Of a stretch of 29,741 nucleotides of DNA, positions 21,906-29,741 are shown piece after piece (position 1 is the stretch's first letter; each line of letters begins with the position of its first letter). The notes below the pieces were generated by a model. The model was not told the DNA's origin and did no database searches. It worked only from the letters and a program-made list of their open reading frames with translations. Position numbers and translations under genes: made by a program. The stretch comes from G020353235 sp035528295. Its GTDB lineage: Bacteria; Chloroflexota; Dehalococcoidia; Dehalococcoidales; JAUYDJ01. The stretch is taken from the NCBI GenBank assembly GCA_035528295.1, contig DATKYY010000024.1, positions 1 to 29,741 on the forward strand, read 5' to 3'.

Positions 21906-22496
21906 TTAGCGCTCCAGGCGCTTCTTGGTGCTGGGCAGTTCGCCGGAAATGCGCTCATCAACCCCGGTGGCTACATCCAGGGCTCTGCCCAGGGCTTTGA
22001 ACAGGGCTTCTGCTTTGTGGTGGTCGTTGGTGCCGTAGGCGATATTGACGTGCAGGTTGAGCCTGGCTTCAATGGCCAGGGACTCCAGAAAGTGGCGGAT
22101 AAGGTCGGTGGGGAAGCCAGCCATATCATTACCGGCAAAGGGCAGCTCAAGCACGGTATAGGCCCGCCCGCTGATGTCCACGGCTACGGTGGCCAGGGCG
22201 TCATCCATGGGCACCGAGGCGTTAGCCATGCGGATGATGCCCCGCTTCTCCCCCAGGGCTTCATTAAAGGCTTTGCCCAGGCAGATGGCTACGTCTTCAA
22301 TCAGGTGGTGGGCGTCATCCCCGCTGGCGGCTATTTTGAGGTCAAACCGGCCGTGCTGGGCCAGCTGGGACAGCAGGTGGTCAAGCATTTTGAGCCCGGT
22401 GGCTATCTGGTACTGGCCACTGCCGTCAAGATTGAGCTCCAGGCTGATCTGGGTTTCTTTGGTTTCCCTTTTAACGGTGGCAAGTCGCTTAGACAT
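21906..22496 (-). CDS. hisB: imidazoleglycerol-phosphate dehydratase
   Basis: Dehydrates IGP to imidazole acetol phosphate. The 196-residue monofunctional form lacks the phosphatase domain of the enterobacterial fusion. The two metal-binding motifs are seen: LDHLLSQLAQHGRFDL and DDAHHLIEDVAICLG, plus the repeated half with FLESLAIEARLNLHV, GTNDHHKAEALFKALGRAL. The start at 22496 overlaps the end of hisC by 8 bases. It is the last gene of the his cluster here and converges on purC. Confidence 0.96.
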   Translation of the reverse strand: MSKRLATVKRETKETQISLELNLDGSGQYQIATGLKMLDHLLSQLAQHGRFDLKIAASGDDAHHLIEDVAICLGKAFNEALGEKRGIIRMANASVPMDDALATVAVDISGRAYTVLELPFAGNDMAGFPTDLIRHFLESLAIEARLNLHVNIAYGTNDHHKAEALFKALGRALDVATGVDERISGELPSTKKRLER

Positions 22497-23595
22497 TTAT
22501 CTTCTCTCCTATTTCTTGTAGCGCTTTGACGAGGGCGTCGGTCTGCTCGGGCTTGCCCACGCTGATACGGACACCGTCCCGCCAGTAGGGCAGGTCAAAG
22601 TAGCGAATCAGTATCCCCTTACTCTGCAGTTTCTGCTGAAGCTCTTTGGCTTCTCCCTTGAGCACCGAGGCGAAAATGAAGTTGGCCTGGGAGGGGAAGG
22701 GTTTGAGCCAGCTGAACTTTTTGAGCTCACCGAAAAGCCGCTCCCGCTCCGCGATTATCTTCTTGACCGTGCTCATCAGGTAGTCAACATCGGCCAGCGA
22801 CTCCCGCACTGCCACCAGGGCGGCCATGTTGACATTATAGGGCGGCTTGATTGCCATCAGGTAACTGGCAATCTTGGCCGGGAAGATGCCGTAGCCTACC
22901 CTCAGCCCGGCCAGCCCGGCCCACTTGCTGAATGTCCGCGGCACCATCAGGTTGGGATATTGCTTGACCAGGGGCGCCACCGTCTCCCCGCTGAACTCGT
23001 AGTAGGCTTCATCAACCACCACCGGCAGCCCGGTTTTCAGTATCTCCAGAATATCCTGCCGGGGGGTTAGCGTCCCGGTCGGGTTATTGGGGTTGGCCAG
23101 CAGGATTATCTTGGTCTTTGTGGTTATCGCCTCTTTGACTGCCTTGACGCTGACGGCAAAGCTCTCGTCCCGGGGCACTTCAACCAGGGTGCCCTCGCCT
23201 ATCTGGGTGCTGAAGCGGAACATGTCAAAAGTAGGCGGACAGTTAATCACCTCGTCACCCGGCTTGATAAAAAGGCGCAGGATGAGGTCAATCAGCTCAT
23301 CGCTACCGCTACCGGCGACAATATTCCCGGCATCAATGCCGGTATAGCCCTCCAGCTGCTCCCTGAGCTCGGTCTGCCCGGCATCGGGGTAGGTACTTAA
23401 ATAGGGATAGCTGGCCAGCGCCTTGTTTACCCTGGGCGAACAGCCGTAGGGGTTCTCATTGGCATCCAGCTTGATAATCTTTTCGACTGCTATGCCTATC
23501 TTCTTGGCCAGAGTCTCCGGTGATTTGGCGGCGCAGTAGCCGCCAAAAGCAGCCAGGTTAGGTCGTATTAATTTCTCTATGCCTTCTTTACTCAC
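22489..23595 (-). CDS. hisC: histidinol-phosphate aminotransferase
   Basis: PLP enzyme that transaminates imidazole acetol phosphate with glutamate. The 368 residues have the fold-type I landmarks KLDANENPYGCSP, the PLP-phosphate region GSGSDELIDLILRL, LANPNNPTG, VVDEAYYEF, and the lysine in RTFSKWAGLAGLRVGYG. The start is GTG 23595. Its Shine-Dalgarno AGGAGG (23607-23612) lies 11 bases upstream, rather far, and is part of AGGAG-GTAG-CTCCT, a hairpin that could mask it. Stop overlaps hisB. The gene also matches broader aromatic/histidinol-phosphate aminotransferases, but the operon supports HisC. Confidence 0.95.
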   Translation of the reverse strand: MSKEGIEKLIRPNLAAFGGYCAAKSPETLAKKIGIAVEKIIKLDANENPYGCSPRVNKALASYPYLSTYPDAGQTELREQLEGYTGIDAGNIVAGSGSDELIDLILRLFIKPGDEVINCPPTFDMFRFSTQIGEGTLVEVPRDESFAVSVKAVKEAITTKTKIILLANPNNPTGTLTPRQDILEILKTGLPVVVDEAYYEFSGETVAPLVKQYPNLMVPRTFSKWAGLAGLRVGYGIFPAKIASYLMAIKPPYNVNMAALVAVRESLADVDYLMSTVKKIIAERERLFGELKKFSWLKPFPSQANFIFASVLKGEAKELQQKLQSKGILIRYFDLPYWRDGVRISVGKPEQTDALVKALQEIGEKINV

Positions 23596-23624
23596 TAAAG
23601 GAGCTACCTCCTAAGATAAATAGC

Positions 23625-24947
23625 TTAGTCTGTTTCCAATCTTTTTTCCACTGCCTTGGCGTGAGCCTCAAAGCCTTCGGCGCGGGCGATGATGGCCGCG
23701 GCTGGGCCCAGCTTTTTTAAGTTAGCCTTATCTATGGTCACAAAGTTGGTCAGCTTCATAAAATCAATAATATTTAGCGGCGAGCTGAACCTGGCCGTGC
23801 CGCTGGTGGGCAGGGCATGGTTGGTGCCGGCGACATAATCACCCAGCACCGTCGTCGAGCTTTCCCCGACGTAAACACAGCCGGCATTGACGATACGGTC
23901 TTTATAGGCATCTGTTTTCTCAACCACCAGGCAGAGGTGTTCCGGGGCATAAAGATTGGCCAGCTCAACCGCTTCGTCTAAATTAGCCACCACCACTATC
24001 TTACCGTTGGTTTCTAAAGATTCGGCGATAATCTCGCGGCGGCTCAGCTCTTTTAGCTGCTTGTCTACCTCCCGGTTGACCTCCTGGGCTAGCTTTGCTG
24101 AATCGGTTACCAAAATAGCCGAGGCTAGCGGGTCGTGCTCCGCCTGGGCGAGAAGGTCGGCAGCCCGGTAGCTGGGGTCAGCCGTCTCATCGGCGATAAT
24201 CAAAACCTCGCTCGGCCCCTGCAGTCCATCAATATCAACCGCCCCGAAGACCAGCTTTTTGGCGAGCATGACAAAAATGTTGCCCGGCCCGCAGATTTTA
24301 TCCACCTTGGGGATGGACTCGGTGCCGTAGGCCAGCGCGGCCACTGCCTGGGCACCGCCCACGCCGAAGATACGGTCAACCTTGGCAATATCCGCCGCCA
24401 CCAGATTGGGGGCGGGGACGGCTCCCGCACCCCGGGGCGGGGTAGCCAGAATGACTTCTTTGACCCCGGCCACTTTAGCCGGTATCGCTGTCATCAGCAC
24501 CGTTGAGGGATAGGCGGCGGTGCCGCCGGGCACATAGGCGCCGATGCGGTGTAGCGGGCGTATTCGCTGCTCCAGGCCGTCTTTGGTGACCTCGTGCCAC
24601 ATACTTTTCTTCTGGGCACTGTGAAATGCCTCGATTCGCTCTGCCGCCAGCTTGAGCGCAGCGAGCAGCTCCGAATCCACCTCTTTATAGGCGTCGGCTA
24701 TCTGCTCCCGGCTTATCTCCAGCGAGGCGAGCTTTATGCCATCTATTTTGGCGGCATAGTCAAAGAGGGCGGCATCGCCTCTTTGGCGCACCTCATCAAT
24801 GATTATGCGCACCGCCTGCTCCGGGTCGTCGGTGCCAAACATCTTCTTTAGACTTCGCTTCAGCCCGTCGGAAATCGGGTATAGCCCGCTGGGGAGCTCC
24901 CGGGACAGAAGGGTTTTGGCTTGAGCAAAGCCTTCAATGATTTTCAT
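23625..24947 (-). CDS. hisD: histidinol dehydrogenase
   Basis: Zn-dependent, NAD-linked oxidation of histidinol to histidine in two steps. The 440 residues are the usual length. Motifs: HRIGAYVPGGTAAYPSTVLM, IFGVGGAQAVAALAYGTES, KICGPGNIFVMLAKKLVFG, QGPSEVLIIADETADP, LAQAEHDP with metal and catalytic residues, and HALPTSGTARFSSPLN. The start overlaps the end of hisG as ATGA, so it is coupled to it. A 29-base gap to hisC follows. Confidence 0.97.
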   Translation of the reverse strand: MKIIEGFAQAKTLLSRELPSGLYPISDGLKRSLKKMFGTDDPEQAVRIIIDEVRQRGDAALFDYAAKIDGIKLASLEISREQIADAYKEVDSELLAALKLAAERIEAFHSAQKKSMWHEVTKDGLEQRIRPLHRIGAYVPGGTAAYPSTVLMTAIPAKVAGVKEVILATPPRGAGAVPAPNLVAADIAKVDRIFGVGGAQAVAALAYGTESIPKVDKICGPGNIFVMLAKKLVFGAVDIDGLQGPSEVLIIADETADPSYRAADLLAQAEHDPLASAILVTDSAKLAQEVNREVDKQLKELSRREIIAESLETNGKIVVVANLDEAVELANLYAPEHLCLVVEKTDAYKDRIVNAGCVYVGESSTTVLGDYVAGTNHALPTSGTARFSSPLNIIDFMKLTNFVTIDKANLKKLGPAAAIIARAEGFEAHAKAVEKRLETD

Positions 24948-26344
24948 TTGAATTCCTCCACGGCGTCTCTCAGCATTTCCATGATAGACTTTATTTTTTC
25001 GCCCTTTTTAGAACTAGCACCGTCTTTTCGGCCAATCAGACAGGCGGTCGACTCAAAAAGGTTATCAATAATTTTAAGCTTGTGCCGGGCCAGTGTCTGC
25101 CCCGTCTCGGTATTCTCAATCAGCAAGTCGGCGTCCTCGGGCAGAAAGGCTTCGCTGGCCCCCCAGGTAGGCACTACCCGGTAGCGGCCGAGGTGGTTGT
25201 CCCGGGCGTACTTATCGGCAATATTGACGTACTCTGAAGCCACCCTGAGCCCGCTCTCGCCGCCGTTGCTGAGTTGCCGCAAATCGCGGCTATCATTTAC
25301 CGGCAAGTCCTGGCTGACCACGGCCACTATTTTTACCCGCCCCGATTTGAGGTCGAGAAGCTCCACCGCCGGGCTGGAGGGAAACTGGTAGAGATGCTCT
25401 CTGAGCCAGTCCCGGCCGGTAATGGCCAGGTCAAAGTTGCCGTTGGCTACCTGCAGTGGCATATCCTGGGGCCTGATTACCTTGATACTGACCCCGTCCA
25501 GGCTGGTAGTCGGGCGGCGGTTGCCTGACGCCGAGGGGTAATCATCAACCTGTATGCCGGCTTTATCGAGCAGCTGCCGGGTCGGCGGCTGCTGGTGCCC
25601 ATCGGGTAAAGCCAGCCGGACGGTGTCCCCGGCCGGGTATGGCGCCGGCGTTCCGGCGCTTTCCACCGGGGGCATCTCCTCCTCAAGCGGCGGCAAAACT
25701 GCCCTCTCAATAGCCGAGGTTATCTCACTCAGGTCTTTCTGTTCCCAGCTGGCCTGGTTGGCAATCAGATAAACGCTGAAGCCCATGATGTCACTCAGGG
25801 GCACCAGGTCATTATTGAGCGACTCCCCCTTTCGGCGGGAGACCAGTGCCATCTCGGCATTTTCCGGCGGGTAGACCTCGGCTCCGCCCCACAGGGGGAA
25901 GATGCTGAACCGTCTCAGCCGGTTGCTCAGGGCAAAGGCTTCAGCCAGATTGGGATACTCGCTGGCAATACGTATGGTATTCATCTTGGCCGGCGCGTCT
26001 TTCAGCCCGGGCGCTCCGCCGGCCCGGCTGGTCATCATATACAGCCTGCCCTCGCCATAGCCTAAATCGCTAATTTTGACCAGAGCCGAGCTGGGATACT
26101 TGGCCAGCAGCTCTTCCACCCAGTCCAGCCCGCAGATACCCAGATCATAGTTTCCCACCGCCACCTGAATCGGGATATCCTTCTCGTGGAATATCTTGGC
26201 AAAGAGGTCAGGATATCTTTGGGAGGTGAGGCGGTAAAAGCGGGTTTTGGGGCGGTAGCCGGCCAGTCCCAGGTCAGCCAGCTGCAGCCGGCTGGCGGTC
26301 TCCGCCAGCAGACGCCCCTTGGGCAACGCTATTTTTATTGACAC
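24944..26344 (-). CDS. hisG: ATP phosphoribosyltransferase made of two fused HisG units
   Basis: Couples ATP and PRPP to phosphoribosyl-ATP, the committed step of histidine synthesis. The normal short HisG has about 210 residues; this protein has 466. Residues 3-215 and 241-466 each align with a whole HisG_S domain, joined by a Pro/Glu-rich linker (218-240). Parallel segments: KDIPIQVAVGNYDLGICG (55-72) with QDMPLQVANGNFDLAITG (293-310), and RIASEYPNLAEAF (125-137) with RVASEYVNIADKY (367-379). Motifs decay in opposite halves. The N-terminal ALPKGRL is kept in the first unit but reads ALPDGHQ in the second. The PRPP-loop ETGQTL (413-418) is kept in the second, while the first has SRRKGESL. 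The frame is open throughout with no frameshift. It lies 2 bases after hisZ. Confidence 0.93.
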   Translation of the reverse strand: MSIKIALPKGRLLAETASRLQLADLGLAGYRPKTRFYRLTSQRYPDLFAKIFHEKDIPIQVAVGNYDLGICGLDWVEELLAKYPSSALVKISDLGYGEGRLYMMTSRAGGAPGLKDAPAKMNTIRIASEYPNLAEAFALSNRLRRFSIFPLWGGAEVYPPENAEMALVSRRKGESLNNDLVPLSDIMGFSVYLIANQASWEQKDLSEITSAIERAVLPPLEEEMPPVESAGTPAPYPAGDTVRLALPDGHQQPPTRQLLDKAGIQVDDYPSASGNRRPTTSLDGVSIKVIRPQDMPLQVANGNFDLAITGRDWLREHLYQFPSSPAVELLDLKSGRVKIVAVVSQDLPVNDSRDLRQLSNGGESGLRVASEYVNIADKYARDNHLGRYRVVPTWGASEAFLPEDADLLIENTETGQTLARHKLKIIDNLFESTACLIGRKDGASSKKGEKIKSIMEMLRDAVEEFK

Positions 26345-26346
26345 TT

Positions 26347-27585
26347 CTACTCACTCTCTTTGTCCAGTAATTTCTGAATCTCGGCTACTGATTGCACCCC
26401 TGATTTTCTGTTTTTAGCCCGGTCAGTCAGAATAAACCGGGGTGCTTTGTCCTGAATTTCAATTGTCCACCTCAAATCAGCCGGCGCCTCATCACCGAGC
26501 TGGATTTCAGCGGTATAGCCGGCTCCATGGAGGCTTTTAGCCAGGCTGAAGCCTTCGGTCAGTATCTCCGGCCGGTCAGCTTTAGCCCTGATTAATATTT
26601 TTCTGCCTGACGTTTTTAGCTCCGTTTTTGGCTTCAGCAGCTTCATCAGCTGGTTCAGGTAAAGGGCAAAACCGGAGGCAGGGACATCCTTGCCCCCCAT
26701 CAGGGGAATGAGGGCGTCATACCGCCCCCCGCCGCCTATCTTTTTATTGCCGGCGGAGAGCTGAAAGATGACACCGGTGTAGTATTCAAACCCCCGGCCG
26801 GAGGCAATATCAATCAGGTAGTCGTAGCCCAGAGCCTCCAGCAGTTCGGCCACTTCTATTAAATTATTAAGCGGGCGCTCAATCTCAGGCGAGAGCGCCT
26901 TTGCCTCCCGCAGAAAACGGGTTGATTTTTCTTTGCGCTCGAGCAAGAGGGCGAGGGCTTCTTTCTGCCCGCTGTCCCCGGGCTTTAGCCGGGCCAGTGC
27001 CCTGGTATTCCCCTCCAGAATCTGGTCAAAGAGCGAGGCTTGCTCCTCAGGGCTTAAGCCGAGCCTGGTGAGCAGCGCTCTGATGACACCGGCATGCGAT
27101 AGCCTTAACTCCACCCCTTTAATGCCCAGACTTTGCAAGACTTCCAGAGCCAGTATGACCAGCTCCATATCGGCGGCGACTGAATTCACTCCGATTAGCT
27201 CCGCCCCACCCTGCCATTTCTCCCGGTTCTCTTTGCCTGTCTCTTCAAAAATAAAGGTGTTGGTGATATAGAAGAGCTTGGCCAGCCCCTTATCCGCCAT
27301 ACTGTCAATGTAAAAACGGGCCACCGGAATGGTACCATCCGGTCTCAACACCACCCGTTCCCCGCTCCAGCCGTCCCAGTCCAGGAAGGAATATACCCTG
27401 CCCAGCATACCGGGGGTAAGCGTTCCGGTGGAGGTAAACAGGTGGAGAGACTCAATGGTTGGTGTCCTGACCTCTTCGTATCCCCATTTAAGACAGCCGT
27501 CCCGGAATAGCCCCTCAATCTGGCCAAATACCTTCATCTCGGCGGGGGAGAGGTCGCGCATTCCCTTGCATCTCTGAACTCTCAT
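26347..27585 (-). CDS. hisZ: ATP phosphoribosyltransferase regulatory subunit (HisRS paralogue)
   Basis: Class II synthetase-like partner of short HisG; in known cases it activates HisG and transmits histidine feedback. The start is ATG 27585 (MRVQRCKGMRDLSPAEMKVF), with GAAGGG 6 bases upstream; a longer frame to 27666 would cross the promoter. The protein has 412 residues. Motif 2 reads FIFEETGKENREKWQGGAEL (111-130) and lacks the FRxERPQ arginine of active HisRS. The histidine-binding loop is GRGFEYYTG instead of RGLDYYTG. Motif 3 (GFALYLNQLM, 305-314) lacks its arginine. These losses, and its position first in the his operon, favour HisZ over a tRNA ligase. A C-terminal alpha/beta segment (about 325-412) resembles the anticodon-binding domain. 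Confidence 0.85.
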   Translation of the reverse strand: MRVQRCKGMRDLSPAEMKVFGQIEGLFRDGCLKWGYEEVRTPTIESLHLFTSTGTLTPGMLGRVYSFLDWDGWSGERVVLRPDGTIPVARFYIDSMADKGLAKLFYITNTFIFEETGKENREKWQGGAELIGVNSVAADMELVILALEVLQSLGIKGVELRLSHAGVIRALLTRLGLSPEEQASLFDQILEGNTRALARLKPGDSGQKEALALLLERKEKSTRFLREAKALSPEIERPLNNLIEVAELLEALGYDYLIDIASGRGFEYYTGVIFQLSAGNKKIGGGGRYDALIPLMGGKDVPASGFALYLNQLMKLLKPKTELKTSGRKILIRAKADRPEILTEGFSLAKSLHGAGYTAEIQLGDEAPADLRWTIEIQDKAPRFILTDRAKNRKSGVQSVAEIQKLLDKESE

Positions 27586-27611
27586 AACATACCCTTCATG
27601 AATGTGGGTAA

Positions 27612-27641
27612 ATTCTACACTAATCTGCCCTGCCTCTTCAA
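27612..27641 (-). promoter_or_regulatory. promoter of the his operon
   Basis: TTGAAG (27636-27641), an 18-base spacer and TAGAAT (27612-27617) on the minus strand. The predicted 5' UTR is only about 20 bases, so there is no room for a His leader peptide or a T-box. It lies between the recG stop and the hisZ ATG. Confidence 0.65.
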
Positions 27642-27688
27642 CCTGAGAGGCGGGACGTGGATTCACTGGCGACCGGTGATACTGAGCC

Positions 27689-29741
27689 CTAGCTCAGCTC
27701 GCTGCCCTTCTGCCAGACACGGGCGAGCTCTTTCGCCAGCGGCTTGTGTTCCGGTTTGGCTAAAGCGGGGTCTACCTGGAAGAGCTTCATTGCTTCAGCA
27801 CGAGCCATCTCCAGCAGGGCTATATCAGAAAGCTTGGCCATGCGCAGGTCAGGCAGTCCGCTCTGGCGGGTGCCGAAGAACTCCCCCGGTCCCCTTAGCT
27901 TCAGGTCCTCTTCAGCCAGGGTGAAGCCGTCCTGAATCTTCTCGATTGAATCCAGCCGTTCTTTAGCCACTATTGACGGGTTCTCGGTAAGCAACAGGCA
28001 GTAGCTCTGCTCCTCGCCCCGCCCGACTCTGCCCCGGAACTGGTGCAGCTGGGAGAGACCGAAGCGGTCGGCACTCTCAATCAGCATTACGGTGGCATTG
28101 GGTACATCGATGCCCACCTCAACCACCGGGGTTGATACTAAAATATTCAGCGTGCCGGAGCGGAAGTGGCGCATCACCTCGTCTTTTTCACTGGCGGACA
28201 TACGCCCGTGGAGCAGGCCCAGCTTGAGCTCGGGAAAGACTTCTTCAGCCAGGCGCTCGTATTCGGCAACGGCGGCCTTGGCCTGAATTGCCTCTGATTC
28301 CTCAACCAGGGGGCAGATGATAAAAGCCTGACGGCCGCCCGCCACCTGGCGGCGGATGAAAGTATAGGCTTTTTCCCGCTGGGCGGGGTGAAGCCACTTT
28401 GTCTTTATTTCCTGCCTGCCCGGGGGGAGCTGGTCAATAACCGATAAATCAAGGTCACCGTAGAGGGTCAGGGCCAGGGTTCGGGGGATGGGCGTCGCCG
28501 TCATTACCAGCACGTGGGGGCTGAAGCCCTTCTGCCGCAGCGCCGAGCGCTGGGCAACGCCGAAGCGGTGCTGCTCATCCACCACCGCCAGGCCCAGCTT
28601 CTGAAATTCAACCCCCTTCTGAATCAGGGCGTGAGTGCCGATAATAATGTCTATCTCACCCGACTGGATTTGCTGCTGGAGTCCCTGCTTCTTGGCCGGG
28701 GTAATATCACCGATGAGTAGCGCCACGGTAAGCGGCTGAGCCAGAAGCCCGGAGTAGCGGCGCAGGTAGTCCTCCCCTCCCTCCTCTTTTCCGGCCCGGG
28801 AAAGGAGGTGGCAGACATTAGTAAAGTGCTGCTCGGCCAGAATCTCGGTGGGCGCCATAAATGCCCCCTGGTAGTTATTGGCCGCCGCCATAATCAGGGC
28901 GGCGGCGGCGACCACCGTCTTGCCGCTGCCGACCTCCCCCTGGAGCAGACGGGACATCGGCTGTTTTCGGGTTAAATCAGCCAGTATCTCCTTGAGCACG
29001 CGCTGCTGCGCCGGGGTCAGTTCAAAGGGCAGGGACTTCAGAAAAATATCCAGCACCTCGTTCCGGACAAGAAGCGGGTTGCCCGGCTGGCCTTCCTGCC
29101 AGTCTCGCTTTCGCCCCAGCACCCCCAGCTGGAGGAGAAAGAGCTCGTCAAAGGCGAGGCGGGTTCGGGCGCTATCTATGGCGGTTTCATCATCGGGGTA
29201 GTGGGCCTGGCTTATCGCCCGGGGTAGCTCCAGCAGGTCACAGCGCTCTCTCAGCTCCGGCGGCAGGAAATCGGTCACCTGCCACGCCCACTGGTCAACC
29301 ACCTCTTTCATCAGTTTCCTCACCTGGCGCGGTCTCAGCCCCTGAGTCAGCGGGTAGAGTGGAATCAGGCGTCCGGTATGAATTAATTCTTTATCCTCAG
29401 CCAGCTCCCATTCCGGGGATTCAAAGACATGCCGGCCGCCAAACAGGCTCACCCGACCGCTGATAACCAGCCGGGTATTGGGTGTTAGCGTCTTGACCAG
29501 GTAGGGGTTATTGAACCAGACTACCCTGGTATTACCGGTCTCATCGCCGACGATGGCCTCGGTGCTCCGCCTCCCCCCGGGCATGACCAGCTTTGCCTCC
29601 CAGACGTTAGCCATGATGGTCTGTTCATCGCCCTCGGTTAGCTGGGAGATAAACTTGCGCTGGCTGTAGTCGAGGTGGCGGCGGGGGAAGAAATAGAGCA
29701 GGTCCCGGATTGTTTTTACCCCCAGCTTGCCGAACTTGGTC
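27689..29741 (-). CDS. recG: ATP-dependent DNA helicase RecG, 5' end cut by window
   Basis: Branch-migrating helicase that remodels stalled forks and Holliday junctions. The frame is open from the stop at 27689 to the window edge, about 684 codons. At the edge it reads TKFGKLGVKTIRDLLYFFPR, the helix-hairpin-like start of the RecG wedge region. So the ATG at 29614 is internal, and some N-terminal residues are missing. Seen in order: the wedge/OB domain, Walker A GEVGSGKTVVAAAA, DEQHRFGVAQR (motif II), MTATPIPRTLALTLYGDLDL, the C-terminal helicase part with VEVGIDVPNATVMLIE, and DRFGLSQLHQFRGRVGRGEE, then the RecG-specific TRF-like end. The stop is about 50 bases before the his promoter, with only a weak hairpin (TGAGC-TAGG-GCTCA) between. 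Confidence 0.96.
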   Translation of the reverse strand, partial: TKFGKLGVKTIRDLLYFFPRRHLDYSQRKFISQLTEGDEQTIMANVWEAKLVMPGGRRSTEAIVGDETGNTRVVWFNNPYLVKTLTPNTRLVISGRVSLFGGRHVFESPEWELAEDKELIHTGRLIPLYPLTQGLRPRQVRKLMKEVVDQWAWQVTDFLPPELRERCDLLELPRAISQAHYPDDETAIDSARTRLAFDELFLLQLGVLGRKRDWQEGQPGNPLLVRNEVLDIFLKSLPFELTPAQQRVLKEILADLTRKQPMSRLLQGEVGSGKTVVAAAALIMAAANNYQGAFMAPTEILAEQHFTNVCHLLSRAGKEEGGEDYLRRYSGLLAQPLTVALLIGDITPAKKQGLQQQIQSGEIDIIIGTHALIQKGVEFQKLGLAVVDEQHRFGVAQRSALRQKGFSPHVLVMTATPIPRTLALTLYGDLDLSVIDQLPPGRQEIKTKWLHPAQREKAYTFIRRQVAGGRQAFIICPLVEESEAIQAKAAVAEYERLAEEVFPELKLGLLHGRMSASEKDEVMRHFRSGTLNILVSTPVVEVGIDVPNATVMLIESADRFGLSQLHQFRGRVGRGEEQSYCLLLTENPSIVAKERLDSIEKIQDGFTLAEEDLKLRGPGEFFGTRQSGLPDLRMAKLSDIALLEMARAEAMKLFQVDPALAKPEHKPLAKELARVWQKGSELS

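Noticed and set aside
26347..27585. Histidyl-tRNA synthetase (HisS)
   Set aside because: The motif 2 and motif 3 arginines are missing and the gene heads the his operon beside a short-type HisG; HisZ fits better.
27586..27666. N-terminal extension of hisZ
   Set aside because: It spans the likely promoter and has no family match; ATG 27585 has a good ribosome site and gives the conserved start.

Overview
The window is a 29.7 kb stretch of a bacterial chromosome carrying almost only biosynthetic core genes. Gene content and order (ilvD-ilvB-ilvH-ilvC-leuA-leuC-leuD-leuB-cimA as one run, a citramalate route to isoleucine, a short HisG with HisZ, a tiny DUF5679 zinc-ribbon protein, GC-rich hairpin repeats between genes) suggest an uncultured anaerobic member of the Chloroflexota, probably class Dehalococcoidia. 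That placement is an inference from gene families; there is no rRNA gene here. No IS element, prophage, CRISPR array, tRNA or rRNA was seen.

Layout. 1-1317 (minus): a Kef/CPA2 cation:proton antiporter cut by the left edge. 1384-1682: a 46-residue zinc-ribbon gene with its own promoter and terminator. 1805-13556 (minus): one ten-gene branched-chain amino-acid operon, transcribed ilvD, ilvB, ilvH, ilvC, leuA, an MgtC-family membrane gene, leuC, leuD, leuB, cimA. Its leader holds a 13-codon Ile/Leu/Val-rich peptide followed by an intrinsic terminator, the arrangement of a ribosome-mediated attenuator. 13579-14892 (minus): tsaC/sua5, a small two-helix membrane protein and rpiB. 14947-15778 (plus): a coiled-coil lipoprotein with a CAP-like domain, behind a leader containing a second terminator-like hairpin. 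15847-21902 (plus): guaA, purD, purE, purB, purC. 21906-27641 (minus): hisZ, hisG, hisD, hisC, hisB. 27689-29741 (minus): recG, cut by the right edge.

How the genes work together. CimA makes citramalate from pyruvate and acetyl-CoA. LeuCD and LeuB convert it to 2-oxobutyrate, which IlvBH, IlvC and IlvD take to the isoleucine keto acid; the same enzymes make valine, and LeuA plus LeuCDB make leucine. No threonine deaminase or transaminase gene is present. The pur genes cover GAR synthesis (PurD), the carboxylation and SAICAR steps (PurE, PurC), the fumarate-releasing lyase steps (PurB) and GMP formation (GuaA). The his genes cover the first step (HisZ-HisG), the dehydratase (HisB), the aminotransferase (HisC) and the last two oxidations (HisD); hisI, hisA, hisH and hisF are absent and must lie elsewhere.

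Most interesting points: the BCAA leader peptide and attenuator; a HisG made of two fused HisG units whose motifs have decayed in a complementary way; a purD whose conserved N-terminus can only start at an AUA codon; hairpin repeats that end in the Shine-Dalgarno sequence of leuD, purD and purE; and an unidentified terminator-bearing leader upstream of the lipoprotein gene.
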